A DNA stretch of 64,000 bases from Microbacterium sp. NC79 (GTDB lineage: Bacteria; Actinomycetota; Actinomycetes; Actinomycetales; Microbacteriaceae): the NCBI RefSeq assembly GCF_019061125.1, contig NZ_JAHQYI010000001.1:1054001-1118000 (forward strand). Reading direction: 5' to 3'. The position numbers and the translations under genes were made by a program. Within the stretch, counting starts at the first letter, position 1. The number at the start of each line of letters is the position of its first letter. The notes under the pieces were generated by a model. The model worked only from the letters and a program-made list of their open reading frames with translations, ran no database searches and was not told the DNA's origin. Below, in pieces: positions 15,501-24,573 of this stretch.

Positions 15501-17068
15501 TGGTCGCGCACACGCTGCTTTCGGGCGGCTCCGTTGTTACTCGCGACGGTATTTCTGTTGCCGACGTGCTGATCGATGGTTCCGTCATTGCCGCGATCGG
15601 CGCTCCAGGAACGCTCGTCGCAGACACGGTGCTCGACTGCACGGGCCGGTTCATCCTGCCCGGCCTCATCGACGCGCACTCGCACGCTGAGGCGGTCGTT
15701 TTCGATGCCGCGGTGCAAGACGCCCTCCTCGCGCAGGGCATCACGACCGTCATCGGCGGGCAGGATGGGGTGTCGTTTGCGCCCGGTGATGGCGTGTACG
15801 CGACCGAGTATTTCGCCGCAATCAATGGCACCCACCCGACGTTTACCGGTGGTTCCGTCGCCGACCTGCTGGCGACCTACGACGGCACCACGCCGCTGAA
15901 CGTGGCGTACGCGGTGCCTGCCGGAACCATTCGCGCCGCGGTATGCGGACGAACGACGGAACCAGCGACTGCTGAGCAACGCGCGGCCATGGTCGAGATG
16001 GTGGCGCAAGGCATGGCACACGGGGCCGTTGGGCTTTCGACCGGGCTGGACTACGTTCCGGGAATCTTCCAAGCGGCAGACGAAATTGCATCGCTCGTGG
16101 CGCCGGTCGCTGCGGCAGGCGGCGTCTACATCAGCCACATGCGGGGCGGCTATGAGGCTAATTCCGCCGCGGGAATTCACGAAATTCGTGACATCGCGCT
16201 CGCCAGCGGCGCGGCCGTGCACGTGTCACACTTCCACGCTGATCCGCCGCTCGTGACGGCACTGATGGATGAGCTCACCGACGCCGGTGTGCGCGCGAGC
16301 TTTGACCTGTACCCGTATTCGCGCGGGTGCACGCTGCTCGGCATGCCGCTGTTGCCGCCGGAACTGTCAAACGAGCCGGTTGAGCGGGTCATGGCTGTGC
16401 TGTCTGATGCCGATGAACGCGCGCGACTGCGTGCGGACTGGTTTCCCGAGGTTGACCGCAAACCGAGTCTCGGCCCCGAGTGGCCGCACATGGTGACCCT
16501 CGCCCACCTGGACAGCCCCGATTACGCGTGGGCGCACGGTCTCACGATCGCGGCAGCGGCCGAGCGTGCCAGTGTTGACGCGATCGAGTTCACCCTGGAT
16601 GCACTGCTCGCTACGCGCCTCCGCGCGAACGCCGTGATGGCAGTGCAGTCGCCTCGACCCGACGACGAACTCGCCGAGATCTTCGCCGACCCGCGCCACC
16701 AGGGCGGATCCGACGGCATCTTCATCGGCACCCACCCGCACCCGCGGACCCGTGGTTCCTTCGCCCGCTACCTTGGCACTTTCGTGCGCGAGCTGCAGAG
16801 CTGGACATGGCCGGAAGCAGCGGAACGTCTCGCCGCGGCTCCGGCAGAAACCTTTGGGCTCGGCAAGCGCGGACGCATCGCAGAAGGCTGGATCGCCGAC
16901 CTCATCATCGTTGACCCCGACCGCGTCGCAGCGGGCGCAACCTACGACGACCCCAACCAGCTCGCGCGCGGCATCGACGACGTCTTCGTCGCCGGTGTGG
17001 CCGTGCGCCGCGCGGGAGAGGTGACCGGCGCGACGCCCGGTCGCGGTCTCCGCCACGCGCGCGACTGA
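15500..17068 (+). CDS. N-acyl-D-amino-acid deacylase (D-aminoacylase family amidohydrolase)
   Basis: 522-residue amidohydrolase. N-terminal metal ligands are in LPGLIDAHSHAEAV (near 52-63). GLSTGLDYVPG, YISHMRGG (metal site near 210), VHVSHFHAD and the C-terminal GSDGIFIGTHPHPRTRGSFARYLG (catalytic Asp) are all typical of D-aminoacylases. It removes the acyl group from N-acyl-D-amino acids in the cytoplasm, feeding the D-amino-acid deaminase encoded just upstream with a one-base stop/start overlap. Confidence 0.88.
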   Translation: MVAHTLLSGGSVVTRDGISVADVLIDGSVIAAIGAPGTLVADTVLDCTGRFILPGLIDAHSHAEAVVFDAAVQDALLAQGITTVIGGQDGVSFAPGDGVYATEYFAAINGTHPTFTGGSVADLLATYDGTTPLNVAYAVPAGTIRAAVCGRTTEPATAEQRAAMVEMVAQGMAHGAVGLSTGLDYVPGIFQAADEIASLVAPVAAAGGVYISHMRGGYEANSAAGIHEIRDIALASGAAVHVSHFHADPPLVTALMDELTDAGVRASFDLYPYSRGCTLLGMPLLPPELSNEPVERVMAVLSDADERARLRADWFPEVDRKPSLGPEWPHMVTLAHLDSPDYAWAHGLTIAAAAERASVDAIEFTLDALLATRLRANAVMAVQSPRPDDELAEIFADPRHQGGSDGIFIGTHPHPRTRGSFARYLGTFVRELQSWTWPEAAERLAAAPAETFGLGKRGRIAEGWIADLIIVDPDRVAAGATYDDPNQLARGIDDVFVAGVAVRRAGEVTGATPGRGLRHARD

Positions 17069-17125
17069 CACTCCTCCCACCCCGATCGTGCGCTTCGCGC
17101 GAGCCCACCATCCGAAAGGAATCCC

Positions 17126-17506
17126 ATGCCCAAGCAGGCCATCAAGACTCAGAACGCCCCGCAACCGGTCGGCCCGTACAGCCAGGCCGTTGAAGCCAAC
17201 GGCTTCGTCTACACTGCGGGTTTCGGCCCGCAGGATCCCGCCACCGGCGCGGTCGCCGACAACGTTGGTGAGCAGACCCGCCAGGTTCTCCGCAACATCC
17301 AGGCGGTGCTCGCCGAGCGCGGTCTCACGCTGAACGACGCCGTCAAGTCGACCGTGCACCTCGCGACGCTCGCTGACTTCGCTGAGTTCAACGAGGCCTA
17401 CCAGGAGTTCTTCTCTGAGCCCTACCCGGCACGCACCACGGTCGGTTCGGAACTCGCAAACATCCTCGTCGAGATCGACCTCGTCGTCGCCGTCCCGCAG
17501 GCGTAA
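17126..17506 (+). CDS. ridA: RidA family reactive-intermediate imine deaminase
   Basis: 126 residues, full length for RidA/YjgF. Conserved features: GPYSQAVEANGFVYTAG at the N-terminus, TRQVLRNIQAVLAERGL, and the catalytic-arginine motif PYPARTTVG near 105. RidA hydrolyses 2-aminoacrylate and other imines released by PLP-dependent dehydratases. Its place directly after a D-serine-deaminase-like gene fits that job closely. Ribosome binding site GAAAGGA. Confidence 0.93.
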   Translation: MPKQAIKTQNAPQPVGPYSQAVEANGFVYTAGFGPQDPATGAVADNVGEQTRQVLRNIQAVLAERGLTLNDAVKSTVHLATLADFAEFNEAYQEFFSEPYPARTTVGSELANILVEIDLVVAVPQA

Positions 17507-17520
17507 ACGCACGCATTCTC

Positions 17521-17551
17521 GGGCCCGGTCGTCATGACCGGGCCCCTTTTT
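17521..17551 (+). terminator. Terminator of the D-amino-acid operon
   Basis: Perfect 10-bp stem GGGCCCGGTC / GACCGGGCCC with a 5-nt loop, then CTTTTT. Confidence 0.9.
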
Positions 17552-17611
17552 CGTGTTCGCCCCACCGGGCGATCAACGACCGGCATGTGCCGGGAAATCT
17601 TGTCGCAACTC

Positions 17612-17669
17612 TTGACGATGTCCGCAAAGTTTCCTATCGTTACTAAAACCTGAATCAGCTTTCAGGTTT
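17612..17669 (+). promoter_or_regulatory. Promoter and palindromic operator of the LIV/3-hydroxybutyrate operon
   Basis: TTGACG (17612-17617) and TATCGT (17635-17640) are separated by exactly 17 bp. Six bases further begins a perfect inverted repeat AAACCTGAA-6 nt-TTCAGGTTT (17646-17669), which would cover the start site. The TetR-family protein encoded within the operon is the natural candidate to bind it; that assignment is inference. Confidence 0.7.
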
Positions 17670-17698
17670 ACTTCCTTCCAATGGCGAAAGGCAATCAC

Positions 17699-18922
17699 AT
17701 GCGCAAGTCCAAGAAGTTGATCTTTGGGACGCTGCTGGCGACAGCAGCCGTCCTGCTGGCGGCGTGTGCGCCCCAGCCCGGCACCCCGGCACCGGGTGGC
17801 AGTGGCGACGCTGGCACGGGTGAGCCGAGCGGCCCGGCAGAGGTCTCGGTTGGTATTGTTACGAGCGAGACGGGCCCACTCGCGGGCTACGGCAAGCAGT
17901 ACCTCGACGGCTTCAAGGCGGGTCTTGACTACGCCACCGACGGCACCGGCGAGATCGACGGAACCAAGATCGTCGTCACATACAAAGACGATGCCGGCGA
18001 CCCCGACAAGGCTGTCACCGCTGTCAAGGAACTGATTGGTTCCGGAACCAACATCATCGCCGGCTCCGCATCCAGTGGTGTCGCCGTGGCCGTTGCTGAG
18101 CAGGCAGCGCAGAACAAGGTGCTGTTCATCTCGGGCCCGGCCGCTGCTGACGCACTGACCGGCATCAACGACTACACGTTCCGCTCTGGCCGTCAGTCGG
18201 CGCAGGACGTCGCCACCTCGGGCGCCTTCCTCGACGATATTTCTGGCAAGAAGATCACCGTTTTCGCACAGAACAACGCATTCGGCCAGGGCAACGTTGC
18301 AGCCGTCACCGCGATCCTCGGTGCCAAGGGCGCAACGGTCGACTCGGTTCTCGTTGCAGAAGACGTCACCGAGTTCACGCCGTTCGCCCAGCAGGTGTTG
18401 CAGGGCAACCCTGACCTCGTCTTCGTGGCATGGGCAGGCGCAACGTCGGGCGCAATGTGGCAGGCGATGAGCCAGCAGGGTGTTCTCGAGACGATCCCGG
18501 TCGCTACCGGTCTCGGCGACGCGGCAACGTTTGGCGCGTACGGCGAGGCAACCGAGAAGATCAGCTTCCTGAACCACTACTTTGCGGGCGCAAACGACCA
18601 CAAGGTCAACAAGGAAATGATCACGCGCGTTGAGGCTACCGGCGGCACCCCCGACCTGTTCACCCCGGACGGCTTCAACGCCGCCCTCATGATCGTCGAA
18701 GCTATCAAGACCGGCAAGGGCGACGTTGACGCGATGGTTGCCGCTCTCGAAGGCCTCACCTTCGAAGGTCCGAAGGGCACCACCACGGTTCGCGCTGGCG
18801 ACCACGCACTGATCCAGGAGATGTACCAGGTCAAGCTCGTCGCGAAGGACGGCTCGTTTGTTCCTGAGCTCATCGACACCGCCGATGCCGACGCCGTAGC
18901 TCCGGCAGAAGTGAAGAAGTAA
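17699..18922 (+). CDS. LIV-type ABC transporter substrate-binding lipoprotein
   Basis: 407 residues from the ATG at 17699 (AAAGG 7 nt upstream; an in-frame ATG six codons earlier is less well placed). Signal peptide MRKSKKLIFGTLLATAAVLL, lipobox LAAC (Cys 23), then a Peripla_BP_6/Leu-Ile-Val-binding fold: VSVGIVTSETGPLAGYGKQ, ITVFAQNNAFGQGNVAAV, DLVFVAWAGATSGAMWQAM. It captures the ligand outside the membrane for LivHMGF. LIV-family binders take amino acids, amides, urea and carboxylates, so the family alone does not name the cargo; the downstream genes favour a short-chain hydroxy or keto acid. Confidence 0.9.
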   Translation: MRKSKKLIFGTLLATAAVLLAACAPQPGTPAPGGSGDAGTGEPSGPAEVSVGIVTSETGPLAGYGKQYLDGFKAGLDYATDGTGEIDGTKIVVTYKDDAGDPDKAVTAVKELIGSGTNIIAGSASSGVAVAVAEQAAQNKVLFISGPAAADALTGINDYTFRSGRQSAQDVATSGAFLDDISGKKITVFAQNNAFGQGNVAAVTAILGAKGATVDSVLVAEDVTEFTPFAQQVLQGNPDLVFVAWAGATSGAMWQAMSQQGVLETIPVATGLGDAATFGAYGEATEKISFLNHYFAGANDHKVNKEMITRVEATGGTPDLFTPDGFNAALMIVEAIKTGKGDVDAMVAALEGLTFEGPKGTTTVRAGDHALIQEMYQVKLVAKDGSFVPELIDTADADAVAPAEVKK

Positions 18923-18926
18923 CAGC

Positions 18927-19691
18927 ATGACCGCTCCAGTCCCTCCCGCACTCGACGTTCAGGGCGTGGGCCTGCAAATCGGTGGTGCGACGATCCTCAA
19001 AGACGTCAACCTCACCGTGGCACCAGGCTCCCTGGTCGGCGTCATTGGCCCCAATGGCGCAGGCAAAACAACGTTATTCAACGCGATTTCCGGTGTGATC
19101 CGCCCCACGGCTGGTCGCATCCTGAAAGACGGAATCGACATCACCTCGATGTCTGTCCCGCAGCGCGCGCGGGCGGGACTGGGGCGCACCTTCCAAACCT
19201 CGAGCCTCTTTCCGGCGCTCACGGTTCTGGAAAATGTGCGCATGGCGGCACAGGTGAGCCTCGGCGGCAACTACTCGCTGCTGCGCTTCCCCCGTGCCAA
19301 CGATGAAGCCACGATTCGGGCAAAAGAAACGCTCGAACTCGTCGGCCTCGCGCACAAGGCCAAGCACCGTGCCGGCGACATCTCTCACGGTGATAAGCGC
19401 AAGCTCGAAATTGCCGTGTTGCTCGTCACCGACTCCTCGCTCGTGCTGCTTGACGAGCCGATGGCAGGCGTGGGCTCGGGCGATGTGCCCGGCCTCGTTG
19501 ACAACATCCGCACGATGCACGCCGAAAAGGGCTGCACTGTGCTCATGGTCGAACACCACATTGACGTCTTGATGGATCTCGTTGATCTCGTCGCCGTCAT
19601 GTACTTCGGTTCGATCATCGCGGTGGACACTCCCGCCGCGATCATGGACAACCCGCTCGTACAGAGCGCTTACCTCGGAACGGCCGCATGA
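18927..19691 (+). CDS. livG: LIV-type ABC transporter ATP-binding protein, LivG type
   Basis: 254 residues with Walker A GPNGAGKTTLFNAISG, LivG-type GLGRTFQTSSLFPALTVLENV, a non-canonical signature ISHGDKRKLEIAVLL (SHGDK in place of LSGGQ, usual for LivG), Walker B SLVLLDEPMAGV and switch His in VEHHIDVLMDL. It starts 5 bases after the binding-protein stop and its stop overlaps the next gene (ATGA). Powers import with LivF. Confidence 0.93.
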   Translation: MTAPVPPALDVQGVGLQIGGATILKDVNLTVAPGSLVGVIGPNGAGKTTLFNAISGVIRPTAGRILKDGIDITSMSVPQRARAGLGRTFQTSSLFPALTVLENVRMAAQVSLGGNYSLLRFPRANDEATIRAKETLELVGLAHKAKHRAGDISHGDKRKLEIAVLLVTDSSLVLLDEPMAGVGSGDVPGLVDNIRTMHAEKGCTVLMVEHHIDVLMDLVDLVAVMYFGSIIAVDTPAAIMDNPLVQSAYLGTAA

Positions 19692-20410
19692 GCGACTCGA
19701 TTCTCACTGTCTCCCACCTTCGCTGTTCCATCAACGGCCAGCAGGTCGTCGAAGACGTCTCCTTCACCGTTCCCGCCACCGGCATCACGGCTGTTCTCGG
19801 TCGCAACGGCGTCGGTAAGACCAGCTCGTTACGCGGCATTCTCGGACTCATTCAGCGCAGGGGCGAAGTCACCCTTGCGGGGGAGCGCATCGATCATCTC
19901 CCCACGCACAAGATCGTGCAGCGCGGCGTCGGCTACGTTCCCGAAGACCGCGAGGTGTTTGCGGCGTTGACCGTCGCCGAGAACCTCGCCCTCGCCGAGC
20001 GCCAGAAGAGCCCGCGGCACGAGCTGGTCGCTGAACTCTTTCCCGACCTTGTGCAGCGGCGCGGCCAGCAGGCAGGCACACTCTCGGGCGGCCAGCAGCA
20101 AATGGTTTCTGTCGCTCGCGCACTGCTCAACGACAACCAGATTCTCCTCGTTGACGAGCCCACCAAGGGTCTCGCGCCCAAAATCGTCACCGAAGTCACC
20201 GAGGCCCTGCGCATTGCCGCAGCCACGGTTCCGATTCTCCTCGTCGAGCAGAATCTCGACGTGGTGCGCGCACTTGCCGACGACGCCATCGTGATCGACA
20301 GCGGACGCGTCGTTTACACCGGCAAGGCCACAGACATTTTGAACGACGAAGACCTGACGAAGCGCCTGCTCGGCGTGCACGCAGGCGGCCACGGGGAGGG
20401 CATCGCATGA
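19688..20410 (+). CDS. livF: LIV-type ABC transporter ATP-binding protein, LivF type
   Basis: 240 residues: Walker A GRNGVGKTSSLRGILG, GYVPEDREVFAALTVAENL (LivF hallmark), signature LSGGQQQMVSVAR, Walker B ILLVDEPTKGLAPK. Overlaps livG and livH by ATGA junctions, so the four transporter subunits are translationally coupled. Confidence 0.93.
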   Translation: MSDSILTVSHLRCSINGQQVVEDVSFTVPATGITAVLGRNGVGKTSSLRGILGLIQRRGEVTLAGERIDHLPTHKIVQRGVGYVPEDREVFAALTVAENLALAERQKSPRHELVAELFPDLVQRRGQQAGTLSGGQQQMVSVARALLNDNQILLVDEPTKGLAPKIVTEVTEALRIAAATVPILLVEQNLDVVRALADDAIVIDSGRVVYTGKATDILNDEDLTKRLLGVHAGGHGEGIA

Positions 20411-21285
20411 GCATTCTCGTCCTGACCCTCATCACAGGTATCGGCCTCGGCGCCCTGTACTTCCTGGTTGCCAGCGGCCTCAGCCTCATCTACGGCCTGA
20501 TGCACGTGCTGAACTTCGCGCACGGCGCCTTCCTCACGCTCTCTGCCTTCGTCGGCTGGGAAGTCGCGCGCCGCATGAACACCGAATCGTGGGGCGGCTT
20601 CATCACCTCGATTCTGGTGGGCGCTCTCGTCGGTGCTCTGTTTGCCACCATCACCGAGTTCGCGCTCATCCGTCCGCTCTACGAACGCCACATCGAACAG
20701 GTGCTCGTGACTGTCGGCCTCAGCTTCGCCGCGATCGCGCTGTTCGAAGGCATTTGGGGCACGGACCCGATCTACATTGCGGGCCCCAGCTGGTTGAAGC
20801 AAACCACCGAAGTGCTCGGCGCAAAGATTCCGAACACCTACTGGATTCTGATGATTGCCGCAGCTCTCGTGCTGATCGCGCTCGTGCTGTTCCTGCGCAA
20901 GACGCGCTACGGAACCATCATTCGCGCTGGTGTAGAAAACCGTGCGATGGTGACGGCGCTGGGTATTGACGTGCGTAAGTCGTTCACGATTGTCTTCGCA
21001 ATCGGTGGTGCCGCTGCCGGTATCGGTGGCGTGCTCGCCGCGCACTACTCCGGCTATGTTTCCGCACACCTCGGCCAAACCCTGCTGATCTTCGCCTTCA
21101 TCGTCACCGTGATTGGTGGCCTGGGTTCACTCGCAGGCGCCGCCATCGCTTCGGTGATCGTCGCCGTGCTGCAGCAGGTCGCCAACACCTACCTCAACGG
21201 CACGGGCGACTTCATCGTCGCAATCCTGCTCGCCGTGGTGCTGCTCGTTCGCCCGCGGGGCCTGATGGGAAAGAAGGCTGTCTGA
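20407..21285 (+). CDS. livH: LIV-type ABC transporter permease, LivH type
   Basis: 292 residues with about eight membrane segments. LivH-type motifs include GALYFLVASGLSLIYGLMHV and NFAHGAFLTLSAF at the N-terminus, and GLGSLAGAAIASVIVA in the coupling region. Ends MGKKAV, overlapping the livM ATG by one base. Confidence 0.92.
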   Translation: MSILVLTLITGIGLGALYFLVASGLSLIYGLMHVLNFAHGAFLTLSAFVGWEVARRMNTESWGGFITSILVGALVGALFATITEFALIRPLYERHIEQVLVTVGLSFAAIALFEGIWGTDPIYIAGPSWLKQTTEVLGAKIPNTYWILMIAAALVLIALVLFLRKTRYGTIIRAGVENRAMVTALGIDVRKSFTIVFAIGGAAAGIGGVLAAHYSGYVSAHLGQTLLIFAFIVTVIGGLGSLAGAAIASVIVAVLQQVANTYLNGTGDFIVAILLAVVLLVRPRGLMGKKAV

Positions 21286-22397
21286 TGACTACGCAGACTG
21301 AAACTCCGCGCGCGGCCGCACCGTCGACGCGATCACTGCGCACGTTCCTTCCCGTCGCTATCGGCGTCGTGGTGGTTGTGTTCGCGGCACTGTTGCCGCT
21401 GCTGAACCTGCAGATCCCCGGCATCCTCCCGGACGCCACCTACATGCCAGGATCGCTTGCGCTCCTCAGCCTCTGCATGGTGTTCGCGGCCCTCGCGCTG
21501 TCGTACAACATGCTGCTCGGTACCGCAGGCATGCTGTCTTTCGGTCACGCCCTGTACTTCGGTGCTGGCGCGTATGGCCTCGGCATCATCCTGGAAAACC
21601 TGGGGATCCCGTTGTTCCCCGGCGTCTTCCTCGCGCTCGTCGGTGGTCTCGTGATCGCCTTCGTGACCGGTGCGATTGCGATGCGGGTCTCCGGCATCCC
21701 GTTTGCCATGGTGACCCTCGCGTTCGCGCAGGCTGGTTCCGTGTGGGTGCGCCGCAACCAGGAGATCACCGGTGGTGAAGAGGGACTGCAACTGCCAACC
21801 GAACACGTTCCTGACGCTCTCGTCGGCGTGATCAACACCCGCAACCTGTACTGGGTGATCCTCGCGATTCTCGTGATCGTGTACCTCGTGTCGCTCTGGG
21901 TGGACAGCTCACGCCTGGGAGCTGTCGCACGAGCGACGCGTGAAAACGAACTGCGCGTGCGTGTTCTCGGACTCAGCCCGTACTGGGCCAAGCTCGGCCT
22001 GTTCTTGATCGCCGCAGCGTGCGCATCGCTCGCCGGCGTCGGCTACATGCTGCTCCAGTCCGGAACCCAGCCGCGCGCGATCTCCGCAGACCTTACGATT
22101 ACCGTGCTTGTCATGGTGGTGCTCGGCGGAGTTGGCTTCCGCTGGGGCGCGATTGTTGGCGGCGTGATCTACACGCTGCTAGACCAGCGACTCACCGTTC
22201 TTGCTGGTTCCGAAGCCGTGCAGTCACTGCCAGACATCTTGCGCATCCCGCTGTCTGAACCGTTGTTCATCCTTGGCGTACTGTTCATCCTTGTGGTGAT
22301 GTTCTTGCCTGGCGGTATCGCTGGCACCGTTGACAAACTGACGCGTCGTCGCGATCAGCATCGTGACGTTGCGCTTGAGTCGGTGACGGCTGACTAA
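21285..22397 (+). CDS. livM: LIV-type ABC transporter permease, LivM type
   Basis: 370 residues with eight to ten membrane segments. LivM-type motifs: LSYNMLLGTAGMLSFGHALYF, IPFAMVTLAFAQ, and GGVGFRWGAIVGGVIYTLLD in the cytoplasmic coupling loop. The stop overlaps the start of the acyl-CoA synthetase gene by one base, so transporter and enzyme genes form one operon. Confidence 0.92.
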   Translation: MTTQTETPRAAAPSTRSLRTFLPVAIGVVVVVFAALLPLLNLQIPGILPDATYMPGSLALLSLCMVFAALALSYNMLLGTAGMLSFGHALYFGAGAYGLGIILENLGIPLFPGVFLALVGGLVIAFVTGAIAMRVSGIPFAMVTLAFAQAGSVWVRRNQEITGGEEGLQLPTEHVPDALVGVINTRNLYWVILAILVIVYLVSLWVDSSRLGAVARATRENELRVRVLGLSPYWAKLGLFLIAAACASLAGVGYMLLQSGTQPRAISADLTITVLVMVVLGGVGFRWGAIVGGVIYTLLDQRLTVLAGSEAVQSLPDILRIPLSEPLFILGVLFILVVMFLPGGIAGTVDKLTRRRDQHRDVALESVTAD

Positions 22398-23905
22398 TGT
22401 TTGCTCACACTCTGGGGCGCTGGATCGCCGATCGGGCGGCCACGCAGCCCGACGCGATCGCGGTGATCGATGGCGGTGTCACGGTGACGTACCGCGACCT
22501 GTTAGCGCGCATCGATGCCCTGGCCGCACGCCTCTCGGCTGGCGGATACGGTGTGGGCGATCGCATCGCGACGATTGCAGGCAACTCGACCGATCAGATC
22601 GTGTTGTTCTTCGCCTGTGCGCGCACCGGCATGGTTTATGTGCCGTTGTCATGGCGGCTGACCGTCGCGGAGCTCGCTGATCTGCTGCACCGTGCACAGC
22701 CGGTCTTGGTGGTCATTGACGACGAGCATGCCACCGTAGCGACCGAAGCGCTCCGCGCCCGTGGTTCCGTCACCCCGATGGTGGGCCTCGGAACCGCGGG
22801 GATTGAAACGCATGTTCCGCGCCGGTTCGCTGGCACTGTAGAGCAGCGCGACGTGCGTGATGACGATGCGTTGCTGGTGATCTTCACGTCGGGGAGCGAG
22901 TCTGCCCCCAAGGGCGTCGTCCTGACACACGCGAACTGTTTCTGGACGAACCTTGCGCTCGCGAGCGCCGTGCAGATCACGAGCGACGACGTGGTACTGA
23001 CGATCTTGCCGCAGTTCCACGTCGCTGCGTGGAACTGCCAGCCGTTGCTTGCGCTCTGGCGTGGGGCAACCCTCGTGCTTGAGCGCTCGTTCCAGCCGGG
23101 GCGCGCGCTGCACCTCATTGCCGAGCACCGGGTGACGACGATGATGGGTGTTCCGACGCACTACCGACTGCTTTCTCAAGACCGTGGTTTCGCGAGCGCT
23201 GATCTCACTTCGGTGCGGGTGGCGCTCGTGGGCGGCGCGACGATGCCCGACGATCTCGCGGTGGCATGGCGCGAGCGTGGGCTGGCGCTGGTGCAGGGGT
23301 ACGGGCTGACCGAAGCCGGGCCGAACGTCGCGTGCGCTCGCGCTGGCGATGTCGGCCTGATCGGACGACCCTACGCGCACGTCGATGTGATGCTGGCGGA
23401 TCCGCTGACCGGCGGGGAGTTGGCAGGGCCAGCAACGGGGGAGTTATGGGTACGCGGGCCGAGTGTGTCGCCTGGATACCTGAACGATGCGGAAGCGACA
23501 GCGCGCACGATGAGCGGCGACTGGCTGCGCACTGGCGATGTGGCTGAGCGTCTGCCTGACGGGCAGCTGCGCATCATCGACCGCGTGAAAGACATCTTTA
23601 TTTCGGGTGGCGAGAACGTATCGTCGGCCGAGGTTGAGCGAGCGTTGGAGAAGCATCCGCAGATCGAGCGCGCCGGTGTCGTCGGTATTCCCGATGAGGT
23701 GTGGGGCGAGCGAGGCCTGGCGTTTATCGTTGCCAGCGCGCCGATCAGCGCCGATGAGGTTCTTGCACATGCACGAACCCTGCTGGCTGGTTTCAAGGTT
23801 CCGGTGCGGGTGGAGTTCGTCGCTGAACTTCCCACGCTTTCTATTGAAAAGCTCGCGCGTACACAGTTGCGTGACCGAGCCCGAGCGATTGTGGGGATGC
23901 TGTGA
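22397..23905 (+). CDS. AMP-dependent acyl-CoA synthetase (acyl-adenylate-forming)
   Basis: 502 residues of the ANL superfamily. P-loop-like A3 motif TSGSESAPKGVVLTHAN near 167, then QGYGLTEAGPNVA, GELWVRGPSVSPGYL, WLRTGDVAERL, and IDRVKDIFISGGENVSSAEVE. The C-terminal lysine region is LPTLSIEKLARTQLR; Lys is kept although the usual TGKI context is changed to SIEKL. It would activate a carboxylic acid as its CoA thioester. In this operon a short-chain acid released from imported material is plausible. One-base overlap with livM and 4-base overlap with the TetR gene. Confidence 0.9.
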   Translation: MFAHTLGRWIADRAATQPDAIAVIDGGVTVTYRDLLARIDALAARLSAGGYGVGDRIATIAGNSTDQIVLFFACARTGMVYVPLSWRLTVAELADLLHRAQPVLVVIDDEHATVATEALRARGSVTPMVGLGTAGIETHVPRRFAGTVEQRDVRDDDALLVIFTSGSESAPKGVVLTHANCFWTNLALASAVQITSDDVVLTILPQFHVAAWNCQPLLALWRGATLVLERSFQPGRALHLIAEHRVTTMMGVPTHYRLLSQDRGFASADLTSVRVALVGGATMPDDLAVAWRERGLALVQGYGLTEAGPNVACARAGDVGLIGRPYAHVDVMLADPLTGGELAGPATGELWVRGPSVSPGYLNDAEATARTMSGDWLRTGDVAERLPDGQLRIIDRVKDIFISGGENVSSAEVERALEKHPQIERAGVVGIPDEVWGERGLAFIVASAPISADEVLAHARTLLAGFKVPVRVEFVAELPTLSIEKLARTQLRDRARAIVGML

Positions 23906-24573
23906 TCGCTGACCTGGAAGAAGGCGCGACAGTCTCAAACGCGACCGGAAAGCCGCTGACCAAGCGTGGCGAGGCCACCCGAATGCGGCTGCTGGAAGCG
24001 GCGGAACACGTGTTCGCCGAGCAGGGATACCACGAAGCCTCGATCGTAAAAATAACGGAGCGCGCAGGCATCGGCCTTGGCACGTTCTACCTGTACTTCG
24101 ACAGTAAGCAGACGATTTTTGAGGCGCTCGTGATCGACCTCAACCGACGCGTCCGTCACTCGATGGCGGAGGCGATGGCCGGGGCTCCCGACCGCATTGC
24201 GGCTGAGCGCGCCGGGTTTGCAGGCTTTTTCCGCTTCACGGCCGAGCACCCCGCTCTGTACCGCGTGGTGCGCGAGGCCGAGTTTGTTTCACCCGAAGTT
24301 CTGCGCCTGCACTACACCCGCATTGTTGAAGGCTACGAAGCGGGCCTTGCTGCGGCGAAAGAAGCCGGCGATATTGACCGGCGGCTCGACCCGGAAGTGA
24401 CCGCATGGGCACTCATGGGCATGGGCGAATTGATCGGCATGCGCTTCCTGCTCTGGGAGCGGGACGAAAACGGCCAGCCGCCTGCACAACTGGACGATCG
24501 CGTCTTTGCCGCGATGACACTAATGATTGATAACGCGCTCGCACCGCGTCGAGAGGGGAACGATGATGACTGA
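23902..24573 (+). CDS. TetR-family transcriptional regulator
   Basis: 223 residues. N-terminal helix-turn-helix: TRMRLLEAAEHVFAEQGYHE then VKITERAGIGLGTFYLYF (about 20-65), followed by a helical ligand domain (FRFTAEHPALYRVVREAEFV). It lies in the middle of the operon, overlapped on both sides, so it is co-expressed with what it probably controls. The palindrome at 17646-17669 in the operon promoter is its likely site. Confidence 0.9.
   Translation: MIADLEEGATVSNATGKPLTKRGEATRMRLLEAAEHVFAEQGYHEASIVKITERAGIGLGTFYLYFDSKQTIFEALVIDLNRRVRHSMAEAMAGAPDRIAAERAGFAGFFRFTAEHPALYRVVREAEFVSPEVLRLHYTRIVEGYEAGLAAAKEAGDIDRRLDPEVTAWALMGMGELIGMRFLLWERDENGQPPAQLDDRVFAAMTLMIDNALAPRREGNDDD

Noticed and set aside
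16367..17512. A 381-codon minus-strand frame across the deacylase and RidA genes
   Set aside because: Antisense of two certain genes; it spans their intergenic gap only by chance.
17573..18928. A 451-codon minus-strand open frame opposite the LIV binding protein gene
   Set aside because: Exact antisense of a well-recognised gene with signal peptide and family motifs; no homology pattern of its own.
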